Origin: Salinisphaera hydrothermalis
GTDB lineage: Bacteria > Pseudomonadota > Gammaproteobacteria > Nevskiales > Salinisphaeraceae
Reading direction: 5' to 3' (one strand)
Assembly (NCBI RefSeq): GCF_040361195.1
Contig: NZ_APNE01000002.1
Length of the DNA: 64,000 bases
The notes beneath the pieces were generated by a model, which saw only the letters and a program-made list of their open reading frames with translations, made no database searches and was not told the origin of the DNA. This document shows, in pieces, positions 7,637 to 17,071 of this stretch; position 1 is the stretch's first letter; every line of letters starts with the position of its first letter. The position numbers and the translations under genes are program-made.

Positions 7637-10600
7637 TGCGCGTCTCCGACGCTTTCATCAGCCGGCCGATCGCCACCTCGCTGCTGGCGCTCGCCGTCTT
7701 GTTATCGGGCATTCTCGGCTATCGATTTCTGCCGATCTCGTCGCTGCCGCAGGTGGACTTTCCGACCATCCAGGTCAGCACCCGCCTGCCCGGCGCGAGT
7801 GCCGACACTGTCGCACGCCTGATCACCGCGCCCCTGGAGCACCAGCTCGGCCAGATCCAGGGGCTGTCCGACATGACGTCGACCAGTTCCATGGGCCGCA
7901 GCCAGATCACGCTGCAGTTCGTGCTCGGACGCGATATCGACGCCGCGGCCCAGGACGTACAGGACGCGATCAACGAGGCCAACGGCAACCTGCCGAACAA
8001 CCTGCCCTATCCGCCCAGTTACTCGAAGGTCAACCCGGCGGACACACCAATCCTTACCCTAGCCCTGACCTCGAAGAATCTGCCGATCCAGCGCCTGAGC
8101 GACGTCGCCGACACCCTGCTTGCGCAGCGGCTGAGCGAGGTGGGCGGTGTGGGCCATGTAACGGTCGAGGGCGGCATTCGCCCGGCGGTACGCATCCAGG
8201 CCGATCTGCCGCAGCTGGCGTCCTACGGGCTGGGGCTGGAGACACTGCGCAGCGCCATCTCCGCGGCCAATACGAACCAGTCTAAAGGGTCGCTATCGGG
8301 CGCGGTGAAGGCCTACACCATCGGCGCCAACGACCAGCTCGCCGACGCCGCGGCGTATCGCAACGTTGTCGTCGCCTACAAGAACGGCGCCCCGGTCCGC
8401 CTGGACGATGTGGCGCATATCGTCTCCGGCGTGGAAGACAATAAAGTGGCCGCGCATTTCAACGGCAAGCCGGCCGTGGTGCTCGATGTCCAGCGCCAGC
8501 CCGGCGCCAACATCGTGGCCACCGTCGACGCCCTGAAGGCCAAGCTCCCGGAGCTGCGCTCGGCCATGCCCAGCGGCGTGAACATGCAGATCGTGTCCGA
8601 CCGCACTGGCACCATCCGCGCCTCGGTGCGCGACGTGCAGTTCACGCTCGTGATCAGCGTGATGCTGGTGGTACTGGTCGTGTTGCTGTTCCTGCGTAGC
8701 CTCAGCGCCACGCTGATCGCCGGCGTTGCCCTGCCGCTGTCGCTGATCGCGACCTTCGGGGTGATGTGGGCAGCCGGGTTCTCGCTCGACAACCTCTCGC
8801 TGATGGCATTGACCATCGCCACCGGCTTCGTGGTGGACGACGCGATCGTGATGATCGAGAACATCGTGCGTCATCTCGAAGCCGGCGAACGGCCAATGAC
8901 CGCGGCTTACAAGGGCGCGGGCGAAATCGGCTTCACGGTCATCTCGCTGACGCTGTCGTTGATTGCGGTATTCATTCCGCTGCTGCTGATGCCCGGTATC
9001 GTCGGCCGGCTGTTCCGAGAGTTCGCGCTCACGCTGTCGGTGTCGGTCGTGGTGTCGGCGATCGTGTCGCTCACGCTCACGCCGATGATGTGCGCCCGTC
9101 TACTGTCGACGAAACAACGCGCACCCGGGCGTTTCTCGCGGGCCGCGGATCGCGCGGTCACGCGCCTGACCCGCGGCTATGAACACAGCCTGCGCTGGGT
9201 GCTGGCCCATCGAGCCGCCACGCTCTGGGTAACGGTCGCCACGCTGGCGTTGACCATCCTGCTGTATATCGTCGTACCCAAGGGCTTTCTGCCGCAGGAA
9301 GACACCGGGCTGCTGACCGCCCAGACGCGGGCCGACGACGCCGTATCGTTCGACGCCATGAAGCGCGTGCAGTCGCAGGTCGATGCAGCGGTCAAGCGCG
9401 ATCCCGACGTGGCCGCGGTCACCTCCACCGTGGGTGTGAGTGCGACCAACGCCACGCCCAACGTCGGCAGCATGTCGATCGTGCTGAAGCCGCGCGGCGA
9501 GCGCAGCCACGACCTCGACACCACCATGGCCGACCTGAAACAGCGCGTGGCCAACATCCCCGGCGTGAACGTGGTGTTCAAGGCAGTGCAGAGCATCCAG
9601 ATCGCCACCACCAACGGCCCGACGCAGTATCAGTACGTGCTGACCGACAGCGATTCCGATCGCCTGACGCAATGGTCGAACCGGCTCACGCATGCGCTCG
9701 GCAACGTGCCGGAGGTGCGCAATGTGTCTTCCGATATCGACAATACCGGGCCGCGTGTGAAGATCGACGTCGATCGCAGCGCCGCCGGCCGGCTCGGCGT
9801 GACCATGCAATCGGTCGACGACACGCTCTACGACGCCTTCGGCCAGCGCCAGATCTCGACTATCTACGGTCAGGCGAACCAGTATCGCGTGGTGCTGGAA
9901 GCCGCGCCGCGCTATCAGACCAACCCGTCGGTTCTGTCGAATCTGTATGTGCCGGCGAGCGACGGCACGCAAATCCCTCTGCGCTCGGTCGCCAGCACGC
10001 AACTCACCACCGCGCCGCTCGCGATTCAGCACCAGGAACAGTTTCCGGCGGCCACGCTGAACTTCGATCTCGCCCCCGGCGTGTCGCTCGGCCAGGCCAT
10101 CAACGCTATCCAGAGCACCGAGCAGTCGATCGGCATGCCGTCGGCCATCCAGGGCACCTTCGTCGGCAGCGCCGCCGAGTTTGCCAAGTCGCTGTCGGTC
10201 GAGCCGTGGCTGATCCTCGCCGCGGTGATCGTGATCTATATCGTGCTGGGCGTGCTCTATGAGAGCTTCATCCATCCGTTCACGATTCTCACCACGCTGC
10301 CTTCGGCCGGCGTCGGCGCACTGCTCGCCCTGCTGGCATTCGGCTACGATCTGTCGGTGGTCGCACTCATCGGCATCATTCTGTTGATGGGCATCGTCAA
10401 GAAGAACGCGATCATGATGATCGACTTCGCCCTCGATGCGGAACGCGACCGCGGGCTGGCGCCGGACGACGCCATCTTCGAGGCGGCGCTGCGCCGGTTC
10501 CGGCCGATCATGATGACCACGCTCGCCGCCCTGCTGGGCGCCCTACCGCTGGCGCTGTCGCACAACGTCGGCTCGGAGCTGCGCGTGCCGCTCGGCGTGA

Positions 10601-10767
10601 CCATCATCGGTGGGCTGTTGTTGTCGCAGGTGATGACGCTCTACACCACGCCGGTCATCTACCTGGCGATGGACCGAGTCAAGGCGCGTACCGAACGCTC
10701 GCGGCTCGGGCGCTATCTGGGCGCCAACGCCGAGCGCGGCCCGGGCCTCGCGCCCCGCCAGCGCTGA
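7636..10767 (+). CDS. mdtB: RND efflux permease subunit (MdtB-like)
   Basis: This 1,043-residue protein is a proton-driven RND transporter. The N-terminus FISRPIATSLLALAVLL and the porter-domain phrase GAVKAYTIGANDQL match MdtB. Twelve membrane segments are implied in two repeats. The proton-relay Asp pair in GFVVDDAIVMIEN and the partner Lys in GIVKKNAIMMIDF are both present, so it should be active. In Escherichia coli MdtB forms a B2C heterotrimer with MdtC, exporting bile salts, novobiocin and related compounds; whether substrates are the same here is unknown. It is coupled to the adaptor gene and followed 16 bases later by the second pump gene. Confidence 0.93.
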   Translation: MRVSDAFISRPIATSLLALAVLLSGILGYRFLPISSLPQVDFPTIQVSTRLPGASADTVARLITAPLEHQLGQIQGLSDMTSTSSMGRSQITLQFVLGRDIDAAAQDVQDAINEANGNLPNNLPYPPSYSKVNPADTPILTLALTSKNLPIQRLSDVADTLLAQRLSEVGGVGHVTVEGGIRPAVRIQADLPQLASYGLGLETLRSAISAANTNQSKGSLSGAVKAYTIGANDQLADAAAYRNVVVAYKNGAPVRLDDVAHIVSGVEDNKVAAHFNGKPAVVLDVQRQPGANIVATVDALKAKLPELRSAMPSGVNMQIVSDRTGTIRASVRDVQFTLVISVMLVVLVVLLFLRSLSATLIAGVALPLSLIATFGVMWAAGFSLDNLSLMALTIATGFVVDDAIVMIENIVRHLEAGERPMTAAYKGAGEIGFTVISLTLSLIAVFIPLLLMPGIVGRLFREFALTLSVSVVVSAIVSLTLTPMMCARLLSTKQRAPGRFSRAADRAVTRLTRGYEHSLRWVLAHRAATLWVTVATLALTILLYIVVPKGFLPQEDTGLLTAQTRADDAVSFDAMKRVQSQVDAAVKRDPDVAAVTSTVGVSATNATPNVGSMSIVLKPRGERSHDLDTTMADLKQRVANIPGVNVVFKAVQSIQIATTNGPTQYQYVLTDSDSDRLTQWSNRLTHALGNVPEVRNVSSDIDNTGPRVKIDVDRSAAGRLGVTMQSVDDTLYDAFGQRQISTIYGQANQYRVVLEAAPRYQTNPSVLSNLYVPASDGTQIPLRSVASTQLTTAPLAIQHQEQFPAATLNFDLAPGVSLGQAINAIQSTEQSIGMPSAIQGTFVGSAAEFAKSLSVEPWLILAAVIVIYIVLGVLYESFIHPFTILTTLPSAGVGALLALLAFGYDLSVVALIGIILLMGIVKKNAIMMIDFALDAERDRGLAPDDAIFEAALRRFRPIMMTTLAALLGALPLALSHNVGSELRVPLGVTIIGGLLLSQVMTLYTTPVIYLAMDRVKARTERSRLGRYLGANAERGPGLAPRQR

Positions 10768-10783
10768 TCGCCCCGATCTGCCG

Positions 10784-13700
10784 ATGAACATTTCTGCCCC
10801 GTTCATTCGCAACCCGATCGGCACCTGCCTGCTGGCGGTGGGGCTGCTGCTGCTCGGCACGGTGAGCTATCTGTTTCTGCCGGTAGCGAGTCTGCCGTCG
10901 GTGGATCTGCCGATCATCACCGTGTCGGCCAGCCTGCCCGGCGCCAGTCCGGAGACCGTGGCCGCTACCGTCGCCGCACCGCTCGAACGGCGTCTGGGCG
11001 CTATCCCGGGCGTCACCGCTCTGGCCTCGACCAGCACGCTCGGTTCGACCAACATCATGGTGCAGTTCGAGCTGTCGCGCAGCGTCGATGGTGCGGCCCA
11101 GGACGTACAGGCCGCCATCAATGCGGCCCAGGCCGACCTGCCGGGCAATCTGCCCGAGAGCCCACATCTGCGCAAGATCAATCCGTCGGCGTTTCCGATC
11201 CTGATCCTGGCGCTGACGTCGAAGACGATGCCGCCGAGCGACCTCTACGATGTCGCCGACACCGTCATCGCCCAGCGCATTGCCCAGGTCGAGGGGGTAT
11301 CGGATGTCTCGGTGACCGGCGCCGAGCAGCCCGCGATCCGGGTCGACATGCACCCGGGCCAGCTGGCGGATATGGGCGTGGGGCTGGACGTCGTGCGCCA
11401 GGCGATTATCAACGCCAATGTCGCCAGCCCGCTCGGCAGCTTCGACGGGCCGAACCGTATGCTCGGCATCAGCAGCAACGATTCGCTCACCTCGCCCGAA
11501 GAATATCGCCGGATCCCGATCAAGAAGAACGACGGCACGATCGTCTCGCTGTCCGACGTCGCCCGGGTGAGCACCGGCACCCTCGACCGGCTCCAGACCG
11601 GCACCTATGACGGCAAGCCGGCGGTGCTGTTGATCGTGCACCAGTCCTCCGGCGCCAACGTGGTCGCCACCGTCGAGCGCATCAAGCACATGCTGCCGAC
11701 GCTCGATCGCTGGATCCCCAGCGGGGTGAACATCACGACCTTCTCCGACCGCACGGTCACCATCCACGACAGCGTCAACGATCTGCAATTCACGCTCATG
11801 GCGAGTATCGCGCTGGTCATGCTCGTGGTGATGCTGTTCCTGCGGCGCGGGGTGCCGACCATCGCCGCCGGCGTCACCGTGCCCCTGTCGCTGGCCGGCA
11901 CGGCGATTCTGATGTGGCTGTGCGGCTTCTCGCTCGACAATCTGTCACTCATGGCGCTGACCATTTCGGTGGGCTTTGTAGTCGACGACGCGATCGTGAT
12001 GATCGAGAACGTCTACCGTAATCTGGAGGCCGGTATGCGGCCGCTGCGCGCGGCGTTCGTCGGCGCTCGGCAGATCGGTTTCACCGTCGTCTCGATCAGT
12101 ATTTCGCTGATCGCCGCGTTCAGCCCGCTGGTCCTCATGGGCGGCATTCCGGGCCGGCTGCTACGCGAATTCTCGTTGACGCTGGTGTTCGCCATCGCGG
12201 TGTCGGCCGTCGTCTCGCTGACCGTCACGCCGATGATCTGCAGTCGTTTCATCCGGCGTGCGCCGAAGTCCGGCGAAACCCGGCTCGACCGGATCATGGA
12301 GCCGCTGTTCGTACGCCTCAACGCGGCCTACACCGGCAGCCTGAAGCATGTGATCAACCAGCGCTGGCTGATGATCGGCGTGACGTTTCTGGCCCTGGTG
12401 CTCATGGGCGGGCTGTTCATGCATCTGCCCAAGAGCTTCATCCCCCAGGGCGATGCCGACCTGTTGATCGGCATGACCCAGGGCGCGCCCGACGCCTCGT
12501 TCGCCCGGATGAACGCGATCGAGAAACGGGTGCGCGATATCGTGCTTGCCGATCCGGCCGTGGCCCACGTCGGCGATGCGGTCGGTTCTTCCGGCCGTGG
12601 CGGCAGCAACGAGGCGCGGCTGTTCGTGGCGCTCAAGCCCACCGACGAACGTACGGCCACCGCGCAACAGGTGATCGCCCGGCTGCGTCCCAAACTGGCC
12701 CAGGTCAAGGACGCGCGCACGTTTCTGAGCGCTATTCAGGCGCTGCCGACCGGCGTGCATCACAGCGACAAGGGGGCGTATCAGTTCACGTTATGGAGCC
12801 CGGATCTGCCCTTGTTGTCCGATTGGACATCCAAGGTGCTCGCCAAGCTGCGCCAGATGCCACAGCTTGCGGACGTCAGTTCCGATCAGGACGAAGGCGG
12901 GCCGCAGGTCAATGTGCATATCGACCGGACCGCCGCCGCTCGCCTGCATGTCAGCGCGACAGCCATCGATACCGCGCTGCACGATGCCTTCGCCCAGCGC
13001 CAGATATCGACCATTCATACCCAGAGCAACCAGTACAAAGTGGTACTCGGCGTTGCGCCGGGTATGCAGCGCAAGATCGCGGATATCTCGCATATTTATG
13101 TCACCGCCGACGACGGTCGCCAGATTCCGCTCTCGGCCGTGACCACCACCAGCATCGGCACCGCGCCGTTGTCGGTCCATCACGACGGCCAGTTCCCGTC
13201 GGTGACATTCAGCTACAACCTCGCACCGGGCACAGCCATGGGCGCGGCCCATGACGCTATCCAGCAGGCCATGGCGTCGTTGCACCCGCCGTCCGATATT
13301 CATATCGACCTCGGCGACAGCAGCAATCCGGCCAGCGCCGGCCACGAGCTGTTGCTGATCGTGGCAGCCCTGGTATCGGTCTATCTGGTCCTCGGCATCC
13401 TCTACGAGAGCCTGATCCACCCCCTGACGATCATCTCCACCCTCCCCTCGGCCGGGCTCGGCGCGTTGCTGGCGCTGTATCTCACTGGCACGGAGCTGTC
13501 GCTGATGCCGGTGATCGGCATCGTGCTGTTGATCGGCATCGTCAAGAAAAACGGGATCATGCTGGTGGACTTCGCGCTCGAGGGCGAGCGCACGCGCGGC
13601 TGGACGCCGGAAAAAGCGATCTTCGAAGCCGCCCGTGAGCGCTTCCGCCCGATCACCATGACCACCATGGCGGCGGTGCTGGGCGCCGTGCCGTTGCTGA

Positions 13701-13858
13701 TCGCCTCCGGGCCCGGCTCCGAACTGCGCCGGCCCCTGGGCATTACCATCATCGGCGGGCTCATCGTGTCGCAGCTGCTGACCATCTACACCACGCCAGC
13801 GATCTATCTCGTCATGGATCGCATGCGCTGGCGCCGCCGCCGCGAACGCCGGGCATGA
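10784..13858 (+). CDS. mdtC: RND efflux permease subunit (MdtC-like)
   Basis: This 1,024-residue RND pump is the paralog and presumed partner of the preceding MdtB-like protein. It keeps the proton-relay residues (GFVVDDAIVMIEN and GIVKKNGIMLVDF) and the RND N-terminal signature FIRNPIGTCLLAVGLLLLG. The two pumps differ in the porter loops, as expected of a heteromeric pair. It is the last gene of the operon. A hairpin that terminates the convergent ectD gene begins inside its stop codon, and may also end this transcript. Confidence 0.93.
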   Translation: MNISAPFIRNPIGTCLLAVGLLLLGTVSYLFLPVASLPSVDLPIITVSASLPGASPETVAATVAAPLERRLGAIPGVTALASTSTLGSTNIMVQFELSRSVDGAAQDVQAAINAAQADLPGNLPESPHLRKINPSAFPILILALTSKTMPPSDLYDVADTVIAQRIAQVEGVSDVSVTGAEQPAIRVDMHPGQLADMGVGLDVVRQAIINANVASPLGSFDGPNRMLGISSNDSLTSPEEYRRIPIKKNDGTIVSLSDVARVSTGTLDRLQTGTYDGKPAVLLIVHQSSGANVVATVERIKHMLPTLDRWIPSGVNITTFSDRTVTIHDSVNDLQFTLMASIALVMLVVMLFLRRGVPTIAAGVTVPLSLAGTAILMWLCGFSLDNLSLMALTISVGFVVDDAIVMIENVYRNLEAGMRPLRAAFVGARQIGFTVVSISISLIAAFSPLVLMGGIPGRLLREFSLTLVFAIAVSAVVSLTVTPMICSRFIRRAPKSGETRLDRIMEPLFVRLNAAYTGSLKHVINQRWLMIGVTFLALVLMGGLFMHLPKSFIPQGDADLLIGMTQGAPDASFARMNAIEKRVRDIVLADPAVAHVGDAVGSSGRGGSNEARLFVALKPTDERTATAQQVIARLRPKLAQVKDARTFLSAIQALPTGVHHSDKGAYQFTLWSPDLPLLSDWTSKVLAKLRQMPQLADVSSDQDEGGPQVNVHIDRTAAARLHVSATAIDTALHDAFAQRQISTIHTQSNQYKVVLGVAPGMQRKIADISHIYVTADDGRQIPLSAVTTTSIGTAPLSVHHDGQFPSVTFSYNLAPGTAMGAAHDAIQQAMASLHPPSDIHIDLGDSSNPASAGHELLLIVAALVSVYLVLGILYESLIHPLTIISTLPSAGLGALLALYLTGTELSLMPVIGIVLLIGIVKKNGIMLVDFALEGERTRGWTPEKAIFEAARERFRPITMTTMAAVLGAVPLLIASGPGSELRRPLGITIIGGLIVSQLLTIYTTPAIYLVMDRMRWRRRRERRA

Positions 13859-13884
13859 AAAAGCCGGCACCTTTGGGTGCCGGC
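13856..13884 (-). terminator. Rho-independent terminator of ectD
   Basis: The stem GCCGGCACC (13863-13871) pairs perfectly with 13876-13884. On the minus strand it is followed by a run of five T (complement of 13858-13862). It lies about 80 bases after the ectD stop and its T-tract overlaps the mdtC stop codon on the other strand. Confidence 0.8.
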
Positions 13885-13966
13885 CTCTAGCTATCCGGTC
13901 CCGCCAAACCAGTTGTTGGCGGCACTGGACACCTGGCAACGGTTCCCTATGCGGTCGATGCAGCCC

Positions 13967-14887
13967 TCAACGCATAGCCGCGTACGGATCGTGCAGTTCG
14001 AGCGGCTGCGGCGTCTCGCGGTTGGCCAGGAACGACGGCCGTGTGTTTTCGGCCGCGAACGGCTGCTCGAGCGCGTTGTAGACGCTGTTGTAAACAAAGA
14101 ACAGATTGGAACGCGGCCACGGCGACATATTCGAGTTCGATGCATGCAACACATTGCATTCAAACAACAGTAACGAACCGGCCGGCCCCTTGGGCGCGGT
14201 GATGCCGCCGCGATTGACCAGTGCCTGCAGATTCTGCTGACTCGGCACGCCGGCTTCCTGTGCCTTGAGCGAGCTCTTCCAATTTTCCTCGGGTGTCGTG
14301 CCCTGGCAGGGCACGAACTCATGATGCGAGCCGGGAATGAGCATCAACGGGCCGTTGAACTCGTTGTTGTCGGTGAGCATGATCGAGGCGCTGATCGCAC
14401 GCATGCGCGGCATCCCGTCCTCGGCGTGCCAGGTCTCGAAATCCGAATGCCAGTCGAAGCCGGCGCCCTGAAAGCCGTATTTATCGTTGATCCGGGACTG
14501 ATGGATGTACACACCGCCGCCCAGCAGTTGCTGGACCATGCCGAGAATCCGGGCATCCCGCGTGAGCTCATCGAAACGCGGTGAGATGCGGTGCATGTCG
14601 AACACCGAACGTACGGCGCCGGATTTGGGGTCGCGGATCACACCATCCGAATGCAGCAACTCTTCGTCACGGCTCATATCGGCCAGTTCGTCGAAGAACG
14701 GCGCCATCCGATCCTGGGAAAAAAACCCCTCGAACCAGAGAAAGCCGTCACGCTCGAACGCCGATAGCGCCCCTTCGTCGAGCGGCCCGTTCCAGCGGTT
14801 GGCGGGACCGGCATGGACCACCGGGTCGCGCCGCCGATAACGTGCTTCCGGGTGTTCCGTACGGGTGATGTAGTCGTCGTTTCGCAT
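13967..14887 (-). CDS. ectD: Ectoine hydroxylase
   Basis: EctD is an iron(II)/2-oxoglutarate dioxygenase that converts the compatible solute ectoine to 5-hydroxyectoine in the cytoplasm. The family signature is exact: FDWHSDFETWHAEDGMPRMR contains the first iron-binding His and Asp, and LFECNVLHASNSNMSPWPR the second His. Length (306 residues) is normal. The ATG at 14887 has AAGGA seven bases upstream; a longer frame to 15010 lacks family similarity. No ectABC genes are in the window, so ectoine must be made elsewhere or imported. EctD needs oxygen, in contrast to the low-oxygen gene set further right. It is flanked by the RND operon and a divergent lipoprotein gene. Confidence 0.95.
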   Translation of the reverse strand: MRNDDYITRTEHPEARYRRRDPVVHAGPANRWNGPLDEGALSAFERDGFLWFEGFFSQDRMAPFFDELADMSRDEELLHSDGVIRDPKSGAVRSVFDMHRISPRFDELTRDARILGMVQQLLGGGVYIHQSRINDKYGFQGAGFDWHSDFETWHAEDGMPRMRAISASIMLTDNNEFNGPLMLIPGSHHEFVPCQGTTPEENWKSSLKAQEAGVPSQQNLQALVNRGGITAPKGPAGSLLLFECNVLHASNSNMSPWPRSNLFFVYNSVYNALEQPFAAENTRPSFLANRETPQPLELHDPYAAMR

Positions 14888-15280
14888 AATGATCCTTCGA
14901 TGGTCTGCGGCGCCGCGGTCGGCGCGGCTGCCGATCAACGTTCGATGGACGATCACTTGTGGAGGCGGCCGGCGGATCACGCCTTGGCGAACGGCCTGTC
15001 GTTCGTGCAACCCCGTCCTACACGCAATCGTCCTGCGATGGCGGCTTATGGCCGCCGGGCACAGCCAGTCGAGCCGCGTTCACCGCGGCCCATCGTTGGG
15101 CTGCGCAATAAGCCGCGCCGAGGCTAGAGATCAAGGCCGCGACCTCTCAATACATGAGTTCACCTAGCGCTTCCGGTCTTACGGTCGGGTTCGGCCACGA
15201 TTCAGGCCGGGCCGTTAAGCTCGATACGGCTATTCGCGATCCGACCGCCCTACTCGCTTACGGCCAATCCGATCCACGCC
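14888..15280. other. Divergent intergenic region between ectD and rlpA-like gene
   Basis: This 390-base stretch should hold the promoters of both flanking genes, but I can point to no strong -35/-10 pair. No protein-like frame is visible. Confidence 0.5.
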
Positions 15281-15691
15281 ATGCCTCGATTGATGACGCG
15301 CCGCTCGAATCCGTCTGCCATGGTTGCGGCACTGATGCTTGCGATCGCGCTTGGCGGATGCGCCAGCACCCGAATCGGGCCCGGCGCCGGGGTCTACCAG
15401 CGCGGTGAAGCGGGCTATTACGCCGCACGTTTCGACGGGCGTACCACCGCCAGCGGTGAAACCTATAACCCGCATGCCTTGACCGCCGCTCATCGCAGCC
15501 TGCCGATGGGCAGCCGGGTCCGGGTCGTCAATCTGGACAACCACCGGCATGTCACCGTACGAATCAACGATCGCGGGCCGTTCGTCCACGGCCGCGTTAT
15601 CGATCTGTCGGCAGCAGCCGCAAAACGGCTCAAGATGCGGCGCCAGGGCGTGGTGCCGGTGACGCTACAGATCCTATCGGAGCCGCATTGA
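15281..15691 (+). CDS. RlpA-like septal ring lipoprotein
   Basis: This 136-residue protein is a minimal RlpA-family lipoprotein, a double-psi beta-barrel related to lytic transglycosylases that cut naked glycan strands at the septum. It has a lipobox (ALGGC), the GYYAARFDGRTTASGE start of the domain, and the catalytic-type segment VRINDRGPFVHGRVIDLS with the conserved Asp. It lacks the C-terminal SPOR domain of full-length RlpA, so septal targeting would need another route. The start could be the ATG at 15281 or the one at 15296; both precede the signal peptide. It appears to be a single gene. Confidence 0.85.
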   Translation: MPRLMTRRSNPSAMVAALMLAIALGGCASTRIGPGAGVYQRGEAGYYAARFDGRTTASGETYNPHALTAAHRSLPMGSRVRVVNLDNHRHVTVRINDRGPFVHGRVIDLSAAAAKRLKMRRQGVVPVTLQILSEPH

Positions 15692-16219
15692 GGGGCAATT
15701 ACCGCGCAAAAAAAAAGGTTCATCGCGGATTAGCGGGCCATGATTCCGGCGAGGCCCGGAGGTTCAGGCATAGGTCGATACAACCAAGCCATGCACTGGG
15801 CCAGCATCGCCGACCCAGGACTCGGAAACCCCCTCGCGTTTTCGCCAACCCTTGGTTTCGCGCTGCAGCGCGAGTCACTTCTCTTGCTTGCTCGGCAGAT
15901 GTAACCAAGAGAAGAGTACCCGGCACGGCGCCGGCTTCGCCGGTTCACGGCGAGACGTAGTGTCGGCGGGATGCGCCCACCGGGTCGATGACAATGGCGC
16001 ATCGCTTTGGCAGTGCTCAAACAGGCTGACCGCAGCGGCGCTGTGCGCCGGACACCCGCCGACACCACGCCTCACCGTCGCCGCACAATGGCACGGGAAT
16101 ACAGACGCGGCGCATTAGGACTTGGCGTATTCCATGCACCGTGACACCGCAGCCCATCTAGCCATCCAGCTGTGGCCATGGGCCGGTTTTGCATCGGCCC
16201 CGCTAATATGCGAAGAGCC
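15692..16219. other. Gene-free stretch with hairpin element
   Basis: No protein gene is supported between the RlpA-like gene and the hsp20 terminator. The middle carries a strong hairpin element described separately. Open frames on either strand have no recognisable domains. Confidence 0.55.
15872..15945. repeat. Candidate dispersed intergenic hairpin element
   Basis: CTTCTCTTG (15878-15886) pairs perfectly with CAAGAGAAG (15906-15914), and a second GC-rich hairpin (GCCGGC-TTC-GCCGGT) follows at about 15931-15945. The pattern of a GAGTCACTTCT...AGAAG arm followed by a CGCCGGCTTCGCC arm resembles intergenic repeats common in other gammaproteobacteria. Only one copy is in this window, so the repeat status is inference. 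Confidence 0.4.
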
Positions 16220-16246
16220 AAAAAAAAAGCGGAGCCGGAGCTCCGC
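16220..16246 (-). terminator. Rho-independent terminator of hsp20
   Basis: On the minus strand GCGGAGC and GCTCCGC (16240-16246 and 16229-16235) form a 7-bp stem with a 4-nt loop followed by nine T (complement of 16220-16228). It lies just after the hsp20 stop. Confidence 0.9.
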
Positions 16247-16264
16247 CAATTCGCGGATGGACGC

Positions 16265-16753
16265 TTATTGATCCGACACCACCTCGATGCGGCGAGGCTG
16301 AGTCTGCGGCTTTTTCGGTACCGTCACTTTCAACACGCCGTTTTCGGCTCGCGCTTCGATCGCATCCTCGTCGGCCGTGTCCGGTAACGTAAAGCGACGC
16401 ACGAACCGTCCGTATCGACGCTCCACCAGACGAGCCGGCTCACGGCTTCGCCCGTTCGTCTGGCTGTTCTCGGCCGACTTGTCGGCATGTTCGAGGGTGT
16501 CGTGCTGGTAAACCCGTTCACCGCTCATGGTCAGCACGCCATTGCGTAGCGTGATTTCAATATCCTTGGGTTCGATACCCGGCACTTCGGCCTCGATCAG
16601 ATAGGCCTGATCACTTTCGTGGATATCGATCGCCGGGCGCCAGCTGCCACCGGCGACAGCCGGCACGGCATCGGTTTCGCCCAGAAACATGCGGTTGATC
16701 TCGTCGTTGAACTGTTGCAACAGGCTCGACGGTTGATAGCGCTGAATTGCCAT
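16265..16753 (-). CDS. Small heat-shock protein, Hsp20/alpha-crystallin family
   Basis: This 162-residue cytoplasmic chaperone holds unfolding proteins for refolding by DnaK/ClpB. The alpha-crystallin domain runs from about residue 45 (PAIDIHESDQAYLIEAEVPG) through LRNGVLTMSGER to the ENGVLKVTVPKK strand, and the C-terminal IEV resembles the IxI oligomerisation motif. The stretch between the two halves contains a longer charged insert (HADKSAENSQTNGRSREPAR) than is usual. The start at 16753 has GGAGGT right upstream; the in-frame ATG at 16765 overlaps that site and is rejected. A sigma-32-like promoter and a clear terminator make it a single-gene unit. Confidence 0.93.
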   Translation of the reverse strand: MAIQRYQPSSLLQQFNDEINRMFLGETDAVPAVAGGSWRPAIDIHESDQAYLIEAEVPGIEPKDIEITLRNGVLTMSGERVYQHDTLEHADKSAENSQTNGRSREPARLVERRYGRFVRRFTLPDTADEDAIEARAENGVLKVTVPKKPQTQPRRIEVVSDQ

Positions 16754-16818
16754 GATGACCTCCATTTTTTCTTTCGAATGCGGCGCCGTCAGGAGCGCCC
16801 CTCGTTGCTGTCTCTGTA

Positions 16819-16844
16819 ATTAGGGGCGACGGTTTACAGTTCAA
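16819..16844 (-). promoter_or_regulatory. Sigma-32-like promoter of hsp20
   Basis: The minus strand reads TTGAAC (16839-16844), 12 bases, then CCCCTAAT (16819-16826), close to the heat-shock consensus CTTGAAA / CCCCATNT. It lies 66 bases before the hsp20 start codon. Confidence 0.6.
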
Positions 16845-17071
16845 TACTTATTTGATCGTTTTTTACTGAGGCCGCACCTTCACCCGCTGCGCCCCGGTAT
16901 CGGAGCCCAACACGGATCAGGCATACTGCTGCATCCTGCAGCGACTAGAGCGGTTCCGCGACCGGTCATGGATCGCGCGGTCCAAGCGCGGCAGACTGTC
17001 GCTGAATTCATCGTTTATCATGCGCGGCTGGCCCCCGGGGCCGCCGGTTTCACGCCACGGAGACGAACGCT
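16845..17071. other. Intergenic region between hsp20 and ilvE
   Basis: Together with the hsp20 leader this makes about 300 gene-free bases. I see no attenuator leader peptide and no clear promoter for ilvE. Confidence 0.45.

Noticed and set aside
9100..10275. 391-codon minus-strand frame opposite the MdtB-like gene
   Set aside because: It is antisense to an intact RND pump gene, rich in His/Arg/Gly, and has no domain; typical of GC-rich shadow frames.
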